Assembly: GCA_001051155.2 (NCBI GenBank) | Contig: JYIP02000005.1 | Location: forward strand, 2,604,001-2,668,000 | Direction: 5' to 3' | Source: Chrysoporthe austroafricana | Taxonomy: Eukaryota; Ascomycota; Sordariomycetes; Diaporthales; Cryphonectriaceae | Length of the DNA stretch: 64,000 nucleotides | Shown here: piece by piece, positions 49,048 to 57,700 of the stretch | Layout of the letters: each line of letters begins with the position of its first letter | How positions within the stretch are numbered: the stretch's first letter is position 1 | Translations under genes and position numbers: made by a program | Notes under the pieces: model-generated | What the model saw: only the letters and a program-made list of their open reading frames with translations | Database searches by the model: none | Told to the model about the DNA's origin: nothing

Positions 49048-49580
49048 ATGAAGCCTTCAACTCTTCTCGTCCTTCCTACCGCGCCTCTTGTGTCTGCGCA
49101 AGTGAGTCTCTTCCCTACCAAGCTACCGCAGAGAGCAGTCTGGGTACTCCGAGCGCAACGCTCAAGCTAATCACCGGCCCTCTGCAGTTCCATAACCCTA
49201 CGGCCGGCCACGAGGACCGAGCTGTCGGAGCTCACGGCCAAGGCCAAGGCCAAGCTATAGTCTTCCTCCCGCGCGCGAAGGACAAGGCCTCGAAGGCCAC
49301 AGGCGGCAGTGCTGCGAAGACTGCTGCCGGCGAGGCGACCGGGACCGGCGCCAGCGCGGTCAAGGCGACAAAGACAAAGACCGTTGGCGGTGCCAAAGCC
49401 ACCGGCTCCTCGGCTGTGAGCGGCTCCGCGGGCGCTGCGGCCGCGAAGACAACGGATGCTAGCAACGGTGCCACCGGCGGGGCGGTGACAACGAGCCGGG
49501 CGGGTCGTGACGCGGTTGTGTTGGGAACTGGTCTTGCCCTCGCTGCGGGTGCTGCCGTGGGCTTTGCGATGTGCATGTGA
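49048..49580 (+). CDS. Small secreted, GPI-type Ala/Lys/Thr-rich protein
   Basis: Predicted 148-residue surface protein. Exons 49048-49101 and 49188-49580 with an 86-bp intron (GTGAGT donor, GCTAATC branch-like site, TCTGCAG acceptor). Exon 1 encodes exactly a signal peptide (MKPSTLLVLPTAPLVSAQ). The body is Ala/Gly/Thr/Lys-rich, with FHNPTAGHEDRAVGAHGQGQGQ at its start and AKDKASKAT / AVKATKTKT later. The C-terminus is a hydrophobic GPI-type tail (AVVLGTGLALAAGAAVGFAMCM). No known domain; cell-wall or matrix location is inferred from composition. On the minus strand the same region gives an open frame that is a mirror of this low-complexity sequence. Directly behind the TGA, in the same frame, lies a 21-bp minisatellite (see finding). 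Confidence 0.65.
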
Positions 49581-49598
49581 AAGTTCATAGGGCAGGAG

Positions 49599-49736
49599 GG
49601 TAGAGGCGACGAGGGGAAGGGTAGAGGCGACGAGGGGAAGGGTAGAGGCGACGAGGGGAAGGGTAGAGGCGACGAGGGGAAGGGTAGAGGCGACGGTAGA
49701 GGCGACGAGGGGAAGGGTAGAGGCGACGAGGGGAAG
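49599..49736. repeat. 21-bp minisatellite in frame with upstream gene
   Basis: Six full copies and one 12-bp partial copy of a unit GGTAGAGGCGACGAGGGGAAG. In the frame of the preceding gene each unit reads GRGDEGK, and the partial unit reads GRGD so the frame is kept. Closed by an in-frame TAG at 49740-49742. Copies are nearly identical, so recent expansion is likely. Confidence 0.92.
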
Positions 49737-49742
49737 GGTTAG

Positions 49743-50744
49743 AGGTTCGAAATACATGTCAAAACGTGCCAGCATTGACCAACAGGCAGTCAGTCTCGCT
49801 CAACCACAACATGGTAGATACACCATAGCGGTGTCGCTATCTCTCATGATAAGGAAGAGACGTGTCCGTCCATTCTTAGCACTTGCTGCCGCTTCTGGGA
49901 AGACATACGATGGGGCAATTTCTTCATGTGGAAACGTAGTCTGTTGACGAAACGAGGCCGACAGACACCACAGTCCAGAACAATGTAGAAGCCGAGAGCT
50001 AGGCAATCTCAAATCAGAGATAGTGCGAGCCGGCGCCGGACAGTGATCGAAGAAGGATGATAAGCGCCGTTGGTGATGCGGCTGAAATTTCTCCGCAGAG
50101 TCTGTAGGCGAGGAGGGCCCAGGGCTGGTTAGCGGCGAGTTTGGGGTGATCCATCAAGCCCCTGAATTATATGCAAGTCTGACAGCCGACTACGAGGTAT
50201 TTCGAGTTCTACCTTGGCCGTTCATAAACCCACACAGACCCCAGTCCGTTTCGTTTCAAAGTCCAATACGCCAGCATCCCAATGTTCCCATCCTCAACCG
50301 CATTGGGACCACATGATCCCACTTTCCTGCTGTATGCGATCCATGCCGTCATTTACAACACCGCAGAGTACCGATGAGTGCTTAAAGGAGGTGACTTATC
50401 CGTATACGACACCCAGGAGGACCCCCCTCTCGGACAGGATCTCATTCCACACGATGGGGGCTGCACGTGGGGTACGAGGGCCAGAGTACGAACGGTGGCT
50501 GGCAAGGGGTGCTTCTAGAGGACGAAATATCTTCTTTCCCAGAGCTTGGAAGGACTTCCGACCTTCACTTCTCAAGCGAGTTGTGACCACCACGACATCG
50601 TCAGTCTCTTGTGCCTGTTGACCGCAGTGCCTCAGCAGTGTTTCTCTACGGCTGCTGGCCAGCACGTTCTCTCCTTCAACTAACGCTCCTCTGTCACTCT
50701 TTTACCCCTTGTCTACACTCGTTTGGAACGAGAGGTCGAGCAAG
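49743..50744. other. Intergenic region
   Basis: Upstream of the Ser/Thr-rich GPI-type gene; the final 100 bases are C/T-rich as in a leader. No gene seen. Confidence 0.4.
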
Positions 50745-51869
50745 ATGCTCCCTACCAACTTCCGGAGTGCCCTACTCCTCATCACCGTGCTCCGACCGCG
50801 TCATGTGCTCGGAGACTGCGCCGTGAACTTCACCTTCGCAGATTGTGCCTATGCGTGTATCGAGACGGCCGGTTACAATACAAACTCCGAGGACAGCCAG
50901 AAGGCCATGTGCGTGGCTGCAAGAGACGGCCTGCTCGAGACTGTGGAGGACTGCATGCTGTCATCATGCTCGGACGGACTTTCAAACGTGGATTCGGACC
51001 TCTTGACACCGATGCAGACTGGCTGCAAGGATCTTGAGAAGCCCGTCTCAGATGAGGATGTCGAAGCGGCGGGCGTTGTGGCCTCGAGTATGCTGTTGAT
51101 TGCTGTTTCGTATATGTCTACCGCCACGTTCACGTCCACGTCTACGTACACGTCCACTGCGGCGCCCTCGACCACACCTGCCGCTGCGCAAACATTGACG
51201 TCGTCGACTGAAATCCAAAGCCTGACGCCTGACGCTCAACCAAGCATCTTACAGGTGGCGACCACCCAGGCGGCGACTACCCAGGCGGCGACCACCTCAG
51301 CAGAGGAGTCTGAAACAACACCAGCAGCTCCATCATCGACCGAGGCGGAAACGACTGCTGCTGTGCTGTCCATATTAGAAGCTGCACCCGCTACGCCTAC
51401 TGTGGAGTCGACTGCGGCCACGACATCTTCTATAAGCGTGCAGTCGACATCATCCCTGTCGACGGCCTCCTTGCAGACGACATTGCAGACCTCAGTGAGC
51501 CTAGCTAGCACGTCGGTCGGGGCTACTACGACCTCCAGGACCTCAACGGCAACGCACACCACCCTCACGGTCACCCCCATGGCTGAGGCCGAGGACTTAT
51601 CAGCCACCACGTCTGGCTCGGATGATGACAGCCTGGTCATGGCGACCGGGACGCCTGAGGCGTATACCGGCACACTATTCGCCTTCGTGACGTCGACCAC
51701 AGCAAGCTCCTCCTCAAGTACCAAGACCAGCAGCTCCCAGGCTACCAGCGGCATTGGCGGCGGCAGCCCGTTCTCGACGACCTCTGCAGCCACCACCGGA
51801 CCACAGATACACGGCCTTGCGGCCTTGTCTCTTGTCGTGGTTGCCATCAGCTCGTTGCTGGTGCTGTGA
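50745..51869 (+). CDS. Cys-rich N-terminus, Ser/Thr-rich GPI-type cell-surface protein
   Basis: Single-exon protein of 374 residues. A signal peptide (about 1-23, ALLLITVLRP) leads into a 70-residue domain with seven cysteines (DC, ADC, YAC, AMC, EDC, SSC, TGC) whose spacing recalls the fungal CFEM domain but is one cysteine short of its usual eight. The remaining 250 residues are a Ser/Thr/Ala stalk, expected to be heavily O-mannosylated, with small internal repeats (for example VATTQAATTQAATTSA). The C-terminus (HGLAALSLVVVAISSLLVL) is a GPI-attachment-type hydrophobic tail. The ATG at 50745 is the first in frame. CFEM proteins act in haem/iron uptake or wall assembly; whether this relative does is unknown. 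It sits between two other secreted-protein genes. Confidence 0.72.
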   Translation: MLPTNFRSALLLITVLRPRHVLGDCAVNFTFADCAYACIETAGYNTNSEDSQKAMCVAARDGLLETVEDCMLSSCSDGLSNVDSDLLTPMQTGCKDLEKPVSDEDVEAAGVVASSMLLIAVSYMSTATFTSTSTYTSTAAPSTTPAAAQTLTSSTEIQSLTPDAQPSILQVATTQAATTQAATTSAEESETTPAAPSSTEAETTAAVLSILEAAPATPTVESTAATTSSISVQSTSSLSTASLQTTLQTSVSLASTSVGATTTSRTSTATHTTLTVTPMAEAEDLSATTSGSDDDSLVMATGTPEAYTGTLFAFVTSTTASSSSSTKTSSSQATSGIGGGSPFSTTSAATTGPQIHGLAALSLVVVAISSLLVL

Positions 51870-52808
51870 TAACGCGCGATGTCCACGAGGTTTACGACTC
51901 AGATACCACTGGTGGCTTGGGTTTCACCGGCTCACGTTACGCGCACAAAGTTATATCCGCACTTATGATGGAAAATCGAGGCGGATGTACGGCGGAAGAT
52001 ATGTGATTTGGCAACTTACATTCCTAGAAGATAGTTATTAAATGAATCGTTGTAATATACCAAAGCTTTCCACGCCTCCTATCTTATCTAGAAACTGGTT
52101 CCTCCCACAAAGCCTCATGCTGCTTGCGAGACCACAAGACGAGGGCACGAGCCGATGTCTCCAGCAGAAGCCTCTGCAAGTCGTACAAGCGACCTGCTTA
52201 ATCATCCGCACCACCGGCTTGAGCGTTTTATCTCCATCTGGGGTCTACTATGGCACGTATGCGTATAGTACCGAGTTTTCATCCTGGAGATCGGGGCGGT
52301 CACCGTCAGATCGGTGACCAATCGCGGCGCGGCTCTGAAGACAAGGGTTTCCGGATTGGGAAGGTTTCCTGTTCATGCAATCCCGTGCCCATCTCGCGGG
52401 CCGTTCGATAGTGAGCCCGAATAGTCCGATGATATAGGATCAAGTGTCTATTGTGAGCAAGTGCAAAAAAGCAAATGTATAGGCCTATGGCTGTGGTATC
52501 ACCTTCCGACGTTCTACATGACGACTACCCAAGTATTTGACAGAGATCGATGTTTGTGAAAGCAACATGGATGCCCTGACTCTCTGAGTATCCTGTGATC
52601 TTGCGAGATAGTTCTGGAGACATCACTATTTCCCAGGTAAAATGAGATAGCAACATGAACATGGACAGATGAAGAAATGAATCTTTTATACAAAATGCCT
52701 GGCTCCAGACCATCCAAGCAGACACCTAGAATGTAACTACAGTCTCTGGGATATCAATTCGCAAAGTTAAATACAAAGGTCCGCCGATCCAGCTTTCCCT
52801 ACCATCGC
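51870..52808. other. Convergent intergenic region
   Basis: 3' regions of the GPI-type gene (plus) and the aspartic protease (minus). No gene seen. Confidence 0.4.
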
Positions 52809-54353
52809 CTACGACGAGGTATCCTTTGCAGCCCAGCCGACCCGGCTGTTACCGGAGTCGAAGACCACGAGAGCCGACTTCAGGGCGATGTCTCCGAAGA
52901 TAGCCATGCCGATGCCGCTATCGCTCTGAATGCCGCCGTAGCACTGAGAGGAGCCCGTGGTGATGGGCTCGAAGTTGATGTAGGTACCGGGCACGGTGAT
53001 CTCGCCGTCTCCGACGCCGAAAGTGAAGTCGGGAAGCGTGGCGCTGCACGAGAAGATGTAACCGCCCTCCTGCTCGCTGTCGGTGGCGCCGCTCACCTGC
53101 GCGTAGTATGCGGAGACGACGGTGTCGGGGAGCATGAGTAGGGTCGTGCCGGTGTCGGCGATGCCGGTGATCGCTGTGTCGGCGCGCGTGACGGACCGCT
53201 TCGCCGGGGTGGTCTTAGTAGCACGCTTCCCCTTCTTGAACCAGGAGTCGAACGGGTTGTCCGAGCTGTCGAACCCAGAGAAGCCTCCTCCTTCACTGTT
53301 GCCTCCATTGTTGCCTCCACTGTAACCTCCACCGTAGCTTCCACTGCCAAAGCTCCCGCCGCCATAGGGGCTCGTGCTTCCGGACAGCCCCGTGGGAGAG
53401 GATCCAGACGAAGTTGCGGTGGGGACAGAGCTGCTGCTCGAGCCAGAACCTGAGGAAGTGCCAGTGCCTACTGTGTATCCGTTGGCCGCGAAAGTCCAGA
53501 AGCCACCAAACTCGCCGCTGGTGATAAGGTCCGCATAGTAGATCGTGCCGGTGTGGGCGGCGGCATCGATGTACCCAAAGTTGTAGGAGCCTGTGGTGTC
53601 GTGCTTCAGGTCCGCCGTAAAGAGCGGGGACTCAAGGTCGGCCTTGATGTTGTCGAACCACGTCTTCTGGGGCGTGGGCTCGACCGTGTTAATTGAGCTC
53701 ATGGCAAGGCCCACGAGGCCGCTGATCGCGGTGTCCTGCGTGAATTCGGAGCTCACCGTCGTAGCCACCTCGACGGCCTGGCTGCTCACGGTCAGGTTTC
53801 CGATCGTGACGGTATCCTTGTAGACGGACCCGCTGGAAGAGCTGCCGTCTCCGTAGGTGATGGACCAGGTAGCGCCGTCCATCTTCTGGGCAGTAGTGCT
53901 GCTGCTCGCGTCGTAGGTCTTGTGACCGGAGGTTCCCGAGCTTGAAGCGCTCATGACCCACAGATCCGAGGAGCCTGTGTCAAAGTCCATCGGGAGGGTT
54001 TGGGCCGGTGTGCCGACCGAGATAGTGGCAACCCACTCGGTGTCATCGTCCGAAGGGCTGGCGGCGACTGTTCCCTCTTCGGTCCCGCGCTTCGTGGGGA
54101 GGGAGAATCTGTCCACGACGCCCTGGACGGAGGCTGGAAGTGTGGCACCGTACTTCCGCAGTGCCTTGGCACGAGCCAGGGCGGGATGGGCCAAGTTGCT
54201 GCGTCGCTTGGGGTTGTGAGAGACGGGGACGGAGAGCCTATGCCCTGGGGCCCGTCGTTGCAGCTGGACTACATCCATCCTCTGGGGGAGGGCAGAGGCG
54301 AGCTCGGCACTGGCGGCCAGGAGCGTCACCAGGAAAGAACCAAAGGTCTGCAT
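52809..54353 (-). CDS. Secreted pepsin-like aspartic protease with inter-lobe Gly/Ser insertion
   Basis: A1-family acid endopeptidase, 514 residues, single exon. Signal peptide about 1-21 (FLVTLLAASAELASA), then a basic propeptide to about residue 90 with dibasic sites. The two catalytic motifs are FDTGSSDLWV (Asp125) and IADTGTTLL (Asp400); the flap region has TWSITYGDGSSSSG. Pepsins normally have about 184 residues between the two aspartates; here there are 275. The extra residues form a Ser-, then Gly/Tyr/Asn-rich segment (about 300-390) ending in a basic patch with KGKR and KR pairs just before the second lobe. ATG 54353 is chosen because it starts the signal peptide; earlier frame sequence has no ATG. 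Possible TATA element (minus sense TTATAAG) near 54586. Closest to aspergillopepsin/endothiapepsin-type enzymes. Confidence 0.9.
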   Translation of the reverse strand: MQTFGSFLVTLLAASAELASALPQRMDVVQLQRRAPGHRLSVPVSHNPKRRSNLAHPALARAKALRKYGATLPASVQGVVDRFSLPTKRGTEEGTVAASPSDDDTEWVATISVGTPAQTLPMDFDTGSSDLWVMSASSSGTSGHKTYDASSSTTAQKMDGATWSITYGDGSSSSGSVYKDTVTIGNLTVSSQAVEVATTVSSEFTQDTAISGLVGLAMSSINTVEPTPQKTWFDNIKADLESPLFTADLKHDTTGSYNFGYIDAAAHTGTIYYADLITSGEFGGFWTFAANGYTVGTGTSSGSGSSSSSVPTATSSGSSPTGLSGSTSPYGGGSFGSGSYGGGYSGGNNGGNSEGGGFSGFDSSDNPFDSWFKKGKRATKTTPAKRSVTRADTAITGIADTGTTLLMLPDTVVSAYYAQVSGATDSEQEGGYIFSCSATLPDFTFGVGDGEITVPGTYINFEPITTGSSQCYGGIQSDSGIGMAIFGDIALKSALVVFDSGNSRVGWAAKDTSS

Positions 54354-55600
54354 TTTGGAAGAGTAATGTGGATGAGCCTGAGTTGAGGTTGTGTGAGGTG
54401 AGGTAAGATGAAAGAAGGTAATGTGGTGGAAACGAAAGAAGGAGAATACCACCAGGGTAGATAGTTGAACAAAACACCCAGAGGACTGACGTTCGAGCAA
54501 GGCCACGGATAACTATCTGCCTGTAGCCTGGAGGTCGAAAAAGACAATGAAAGGCTGCTGGAGAAAGAGGGTCTCCTGCGTAGTCTTATAACTGAGATGG
54601 GGTCATGATTTAGCCCTTGCAGTCCGCTGGGGCCAAGCACCTGGGTGGACACTGAACCTGACCTCCACGTCCCTTGGGGCCCACAAATGGGTGGTCCGAA
54701 TATCCGTATATACCAATTACCAGCGGCATCGGGGATTTGCAAGGTCAATCTACATAGTAGATAATACTGGGGATGAGGTCACCAGGATGGACGATCCCAG
54801 AGGCAGCCGTCGAGTGAGAGCATCCTGTCGCCATATCAAGTGGGACCCCCACTAGGTGGAGGTCGTGCATAGGTCCTCCTGAGCAAGGAACAAGGCTCCA
54901 TCCATGACTCCAGGCACATGGGAAGGGCCAGCGGCAGTCCTGCAGAGGCCAGGAGCAGCGCAGTCGTCAATGCAGCAGGACCCCCCGGCCTATGGATTGG
55001 TGGATTGCGTGGTGACAGGTGCTGGGCCGCAACGCCACCATGCGATTTGTGGTCGTGGGCCGGCGCTCGACCGAACGGTTGGTGGTCCTGCCTCATCTCC
55101 GGGTCGCAGGAGCCGGCCAACAAACATCGATTGGCTGGCACGGCTAGGTCGGACGCAGGCCAGTTAATGCGGCTCGCGGTGCCAGTGGCGATCCGCCCCC
55201 GTCGACGCAAGCACAAGCCACTGAAGCCCCTGCAGATCCTGGGGCGATCGGCATTTGGGTGCCGCGCAGAGAAACAAGCTTATACACCCCTGGTTCCTTG
55301 GCGGCTAGGCGTTTTGTTTGATATTGACAGGATGAACCAAAAAGGGGCCACCGAGCTGCGGGCAATGTTTGGTGATAGGTTGATCATATTGCCCGTTTCA
55401 TCCAATCATGCCGAGATGGGCCATGCCGACAGGCGAGCTGGGTAGCAGCGAGCTTCAATGCCCAATATATCCGCAGCATCCCCCTCGGTAGCGGAGCTCA
55501 TAGGCATCACAGCTAGGTGGTTAAGACCTAGGCATAGCCGAGCATGACCTCGCTCCCAGGAATCCCTCAGCTCAGGGCAGGTAAAACTTCCTATGCCCAC
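54354..55600. other. Intergenic region
   Basis: Promoter of the aspartic protease and 3' region of the acetyltransferase gene. Plus-strand frames up to 175 codons have no protein character. Confidence 0.4.
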
Positions 55601-56444
55601 CTAGGCTGCCTCGCTGGACCTATCGTGAGGCGACTCGTCGTCACCCCACCGCGCAAGAGGGCCCGAGGGTCTGCCAGCTTTCCCACCGAGGTCTTGGCAG
55701 ACACAAAACACGAGCTCACTCGTCGGTCGGCCGTGATCGTCGCCTTGTCCATACGCGGTGAAGCCCATCTTCTCGTACCAAGATCTGGCCCCGCTATTCT
55801 CGGTGTAGACGACCACGGAGAGGAGACAAGCGCTGTGCCGCGATGCAGCCTCCGCCAGGGCATGCTGCTTCGCTGTGTTCATGACCGCGGCTGCAATGCC
55901 CCGGCGGCGTGCGTTTGGCAGGGTGAAGACGCCGTTCAGTTCCCAGCGCAGGATCTCGCCGGTGAGACCGAGCCTCGCTTTCAGCTCCCCGGATACCGGG
56001 TCTGGTCCGACCAGAGTGACGGACGAGAGGATGCGCCGAGTCGCATCCTCCTCACGTGCGATGAAGGTGCTTGCCTGAGGGCTGAGCAAGCGGCTCCGCC
56101 ATCGTGAGTCGTCGAAGGCCTGCTCGCGGCTAAGTGTCGAGCCGAAGGCTGCAGAAAGGTGAGCAGGGGTTCATCCGTGGTTTGCCCACTATAAACGCGC
56201 CGGGGTATGTTCATGCCTGGCGGCAGTGAGGTGTCGGTGGATATCGCAGCCGTCGATCTCCAGGCGCCGTGGCCACGAGTCATCGTCCTGCTATGGTGGG
56301 GCTTGCGTGGCCGATGATGAATGCGGACATTGACTCACCCGAAGGATCGCATTCGAGCGACAGCAGTCTGAACGGTCTGTATCGTTCCAGGTAAAAGGCG
56401 ACCCCGGCCTCGTCCTTCGAGATGCGTTCCACGGTCCATCCCAT
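55601..56444 (-). CDS. GNAT-family N-acetyltransferase
   Basis: Acetyl-CoA-dependent acyltransferase of about 217 residues; the acceptor is unknown. Exons 56444-56339 and 56148-55601 (minus), intron 190 bp (GTGAGT ... TTCTGCAG). Exon 1 encodes MGWTVERIS ... FYLERYRPFRLLSLECDPS, and the junction gives SAFGSTLSREQAFDDSRW, the usual opening of this fungal GNAT group; this short exon is not visible as a long frame. The acetyl-CoA-binding motif A is VFTLPNARRRGIAAAVM (R-x-x-G-x-A type), followed by SVVVYTENSGARSWYEKMGF, the standard motif B ending. The C-terminal 35 residues are polar and variable. The gene is divergent from the decayed ferric reductase, about 1.3 kb away. Confidence 0.82.
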
Positions 56445-57700
56445 CGCCGGCAGTGTGGTTTTGTTTCAAAGTCGGGGGTTGCACAAAAGGGCTGGTATGT
56501 GCTGTCCAGTACCGCTGCTCTTTCAAGGTTGCTAGCCAAGGCGCGTCTGGATGCCCCCTGTAATTTCGTGCACTGGCGGCTGCTGTTACTCGTGAGACGC
56601 AGGGTGAGAGGGTGGGCAAGACGTCACACGGACTAGTATTTATTTAACGTTCAATATGAGAATCTAGGCACTATGACTCTTTGAGGAATTTTTTGCTGAC
56701 ATGACTCATACCCTACTTGTACTGCATATAGACACAGCCCGGCTTACCTCCAAGTCGAGCCGCAGATTTATAGTCTCCGCCGTCCACCGCCCGGATGCAA
56801 TATGTCCGGCATCACGAGCTCTAGTATAGCCACCTGAGAAGCCGTTTTTGTCAGGGTGCACAGGAGGTAAAACAATATCGTGAGGTCTCATGTTGATGAC
56901 TAATTCCGATCATCACAACCGACGGGGTGGTCACGCTCCGTGGGCAGACCAAGTAGGACATCAAGCGAGGGCGTCACCACAACCGCGCTGTCGGCATCTC
57001 CCTGTACAACACCCTTAAATGTCCTTCCCTTAACAGACTCTCGTAGTCCTACATTGTTCCGTGGAAGAGGCCTGGCGACCGCTGACTGGTGGGGGCAATT
57101 TTAAAGTCTTGCGATTTGGTCGTGGAGATGACGGATTCTCGTGCCGTCTTGACTGCCTTGCCGTAAGTTGTGCGCTGATTATACTCACTGTAGAGGCTCT
57201 TCTTAACGCTCGTCAGAATGAGGCCGGAGGAGGATTCCTCCTTCATCCCTATACATTGTCCTATCTTCTTCGCATTTATACGACGCTTGAGAACAGTGAC
57301 GCAGTCTCGGGCGTCAGCCCAGCCCGTCTTTAGCAGCTCTAGCTCGAGACCTCAGCACCCGCTCAGCTTGTTGATTCGATCTAGTATGGTTGGCTTCGTC
57401 GTTGAAGCTGCCATCAACCCAGGCTAGAGCCGTGCTAGCCTCATCTGAGTGGTTTCCACGCTGCTGGTACGGATACATTTCGGATCCTGATTGAACAAAT
57501 GCGCTGGCAATCGGACAGCATCATTAGCACTTCCTGGGTACTGCCATGATAATGTCTTGTGTGGACAGCCGCATCACCAACAGTCAACGACGTAAGGGGT
57601 TTCAGGATGTCTAATATCAACCTTGTCTCATCTCCAGTTCTGAAGCAGCGCTCTTGCGACCTCATGGACAACCAGATGCAGCCCGAGAGGTTAAGGTAAC
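56445..57700. other. Divergent intergenic region
   Basis: Between the acetyltransferase start and the ferric reductase relic. Nothing recognisable in either strand. Confidence 0.4.

Noticed and set aside
49167..49775. 202-codon minus-strand frame with LPLVAST repeats
   Set aside because: Antisense of the secreted protein and its minisatellite; no signal peptide or splice support, whereas the plus strand has a matching signal-peptide exon, intron and GPI tail.
54918..55445. 175-codon plus-strand frame between protease and acetyltransferase
   Set aside because: No domain or conserved block; Trp/Arg/Cys-rich as in random GC-rich frames.
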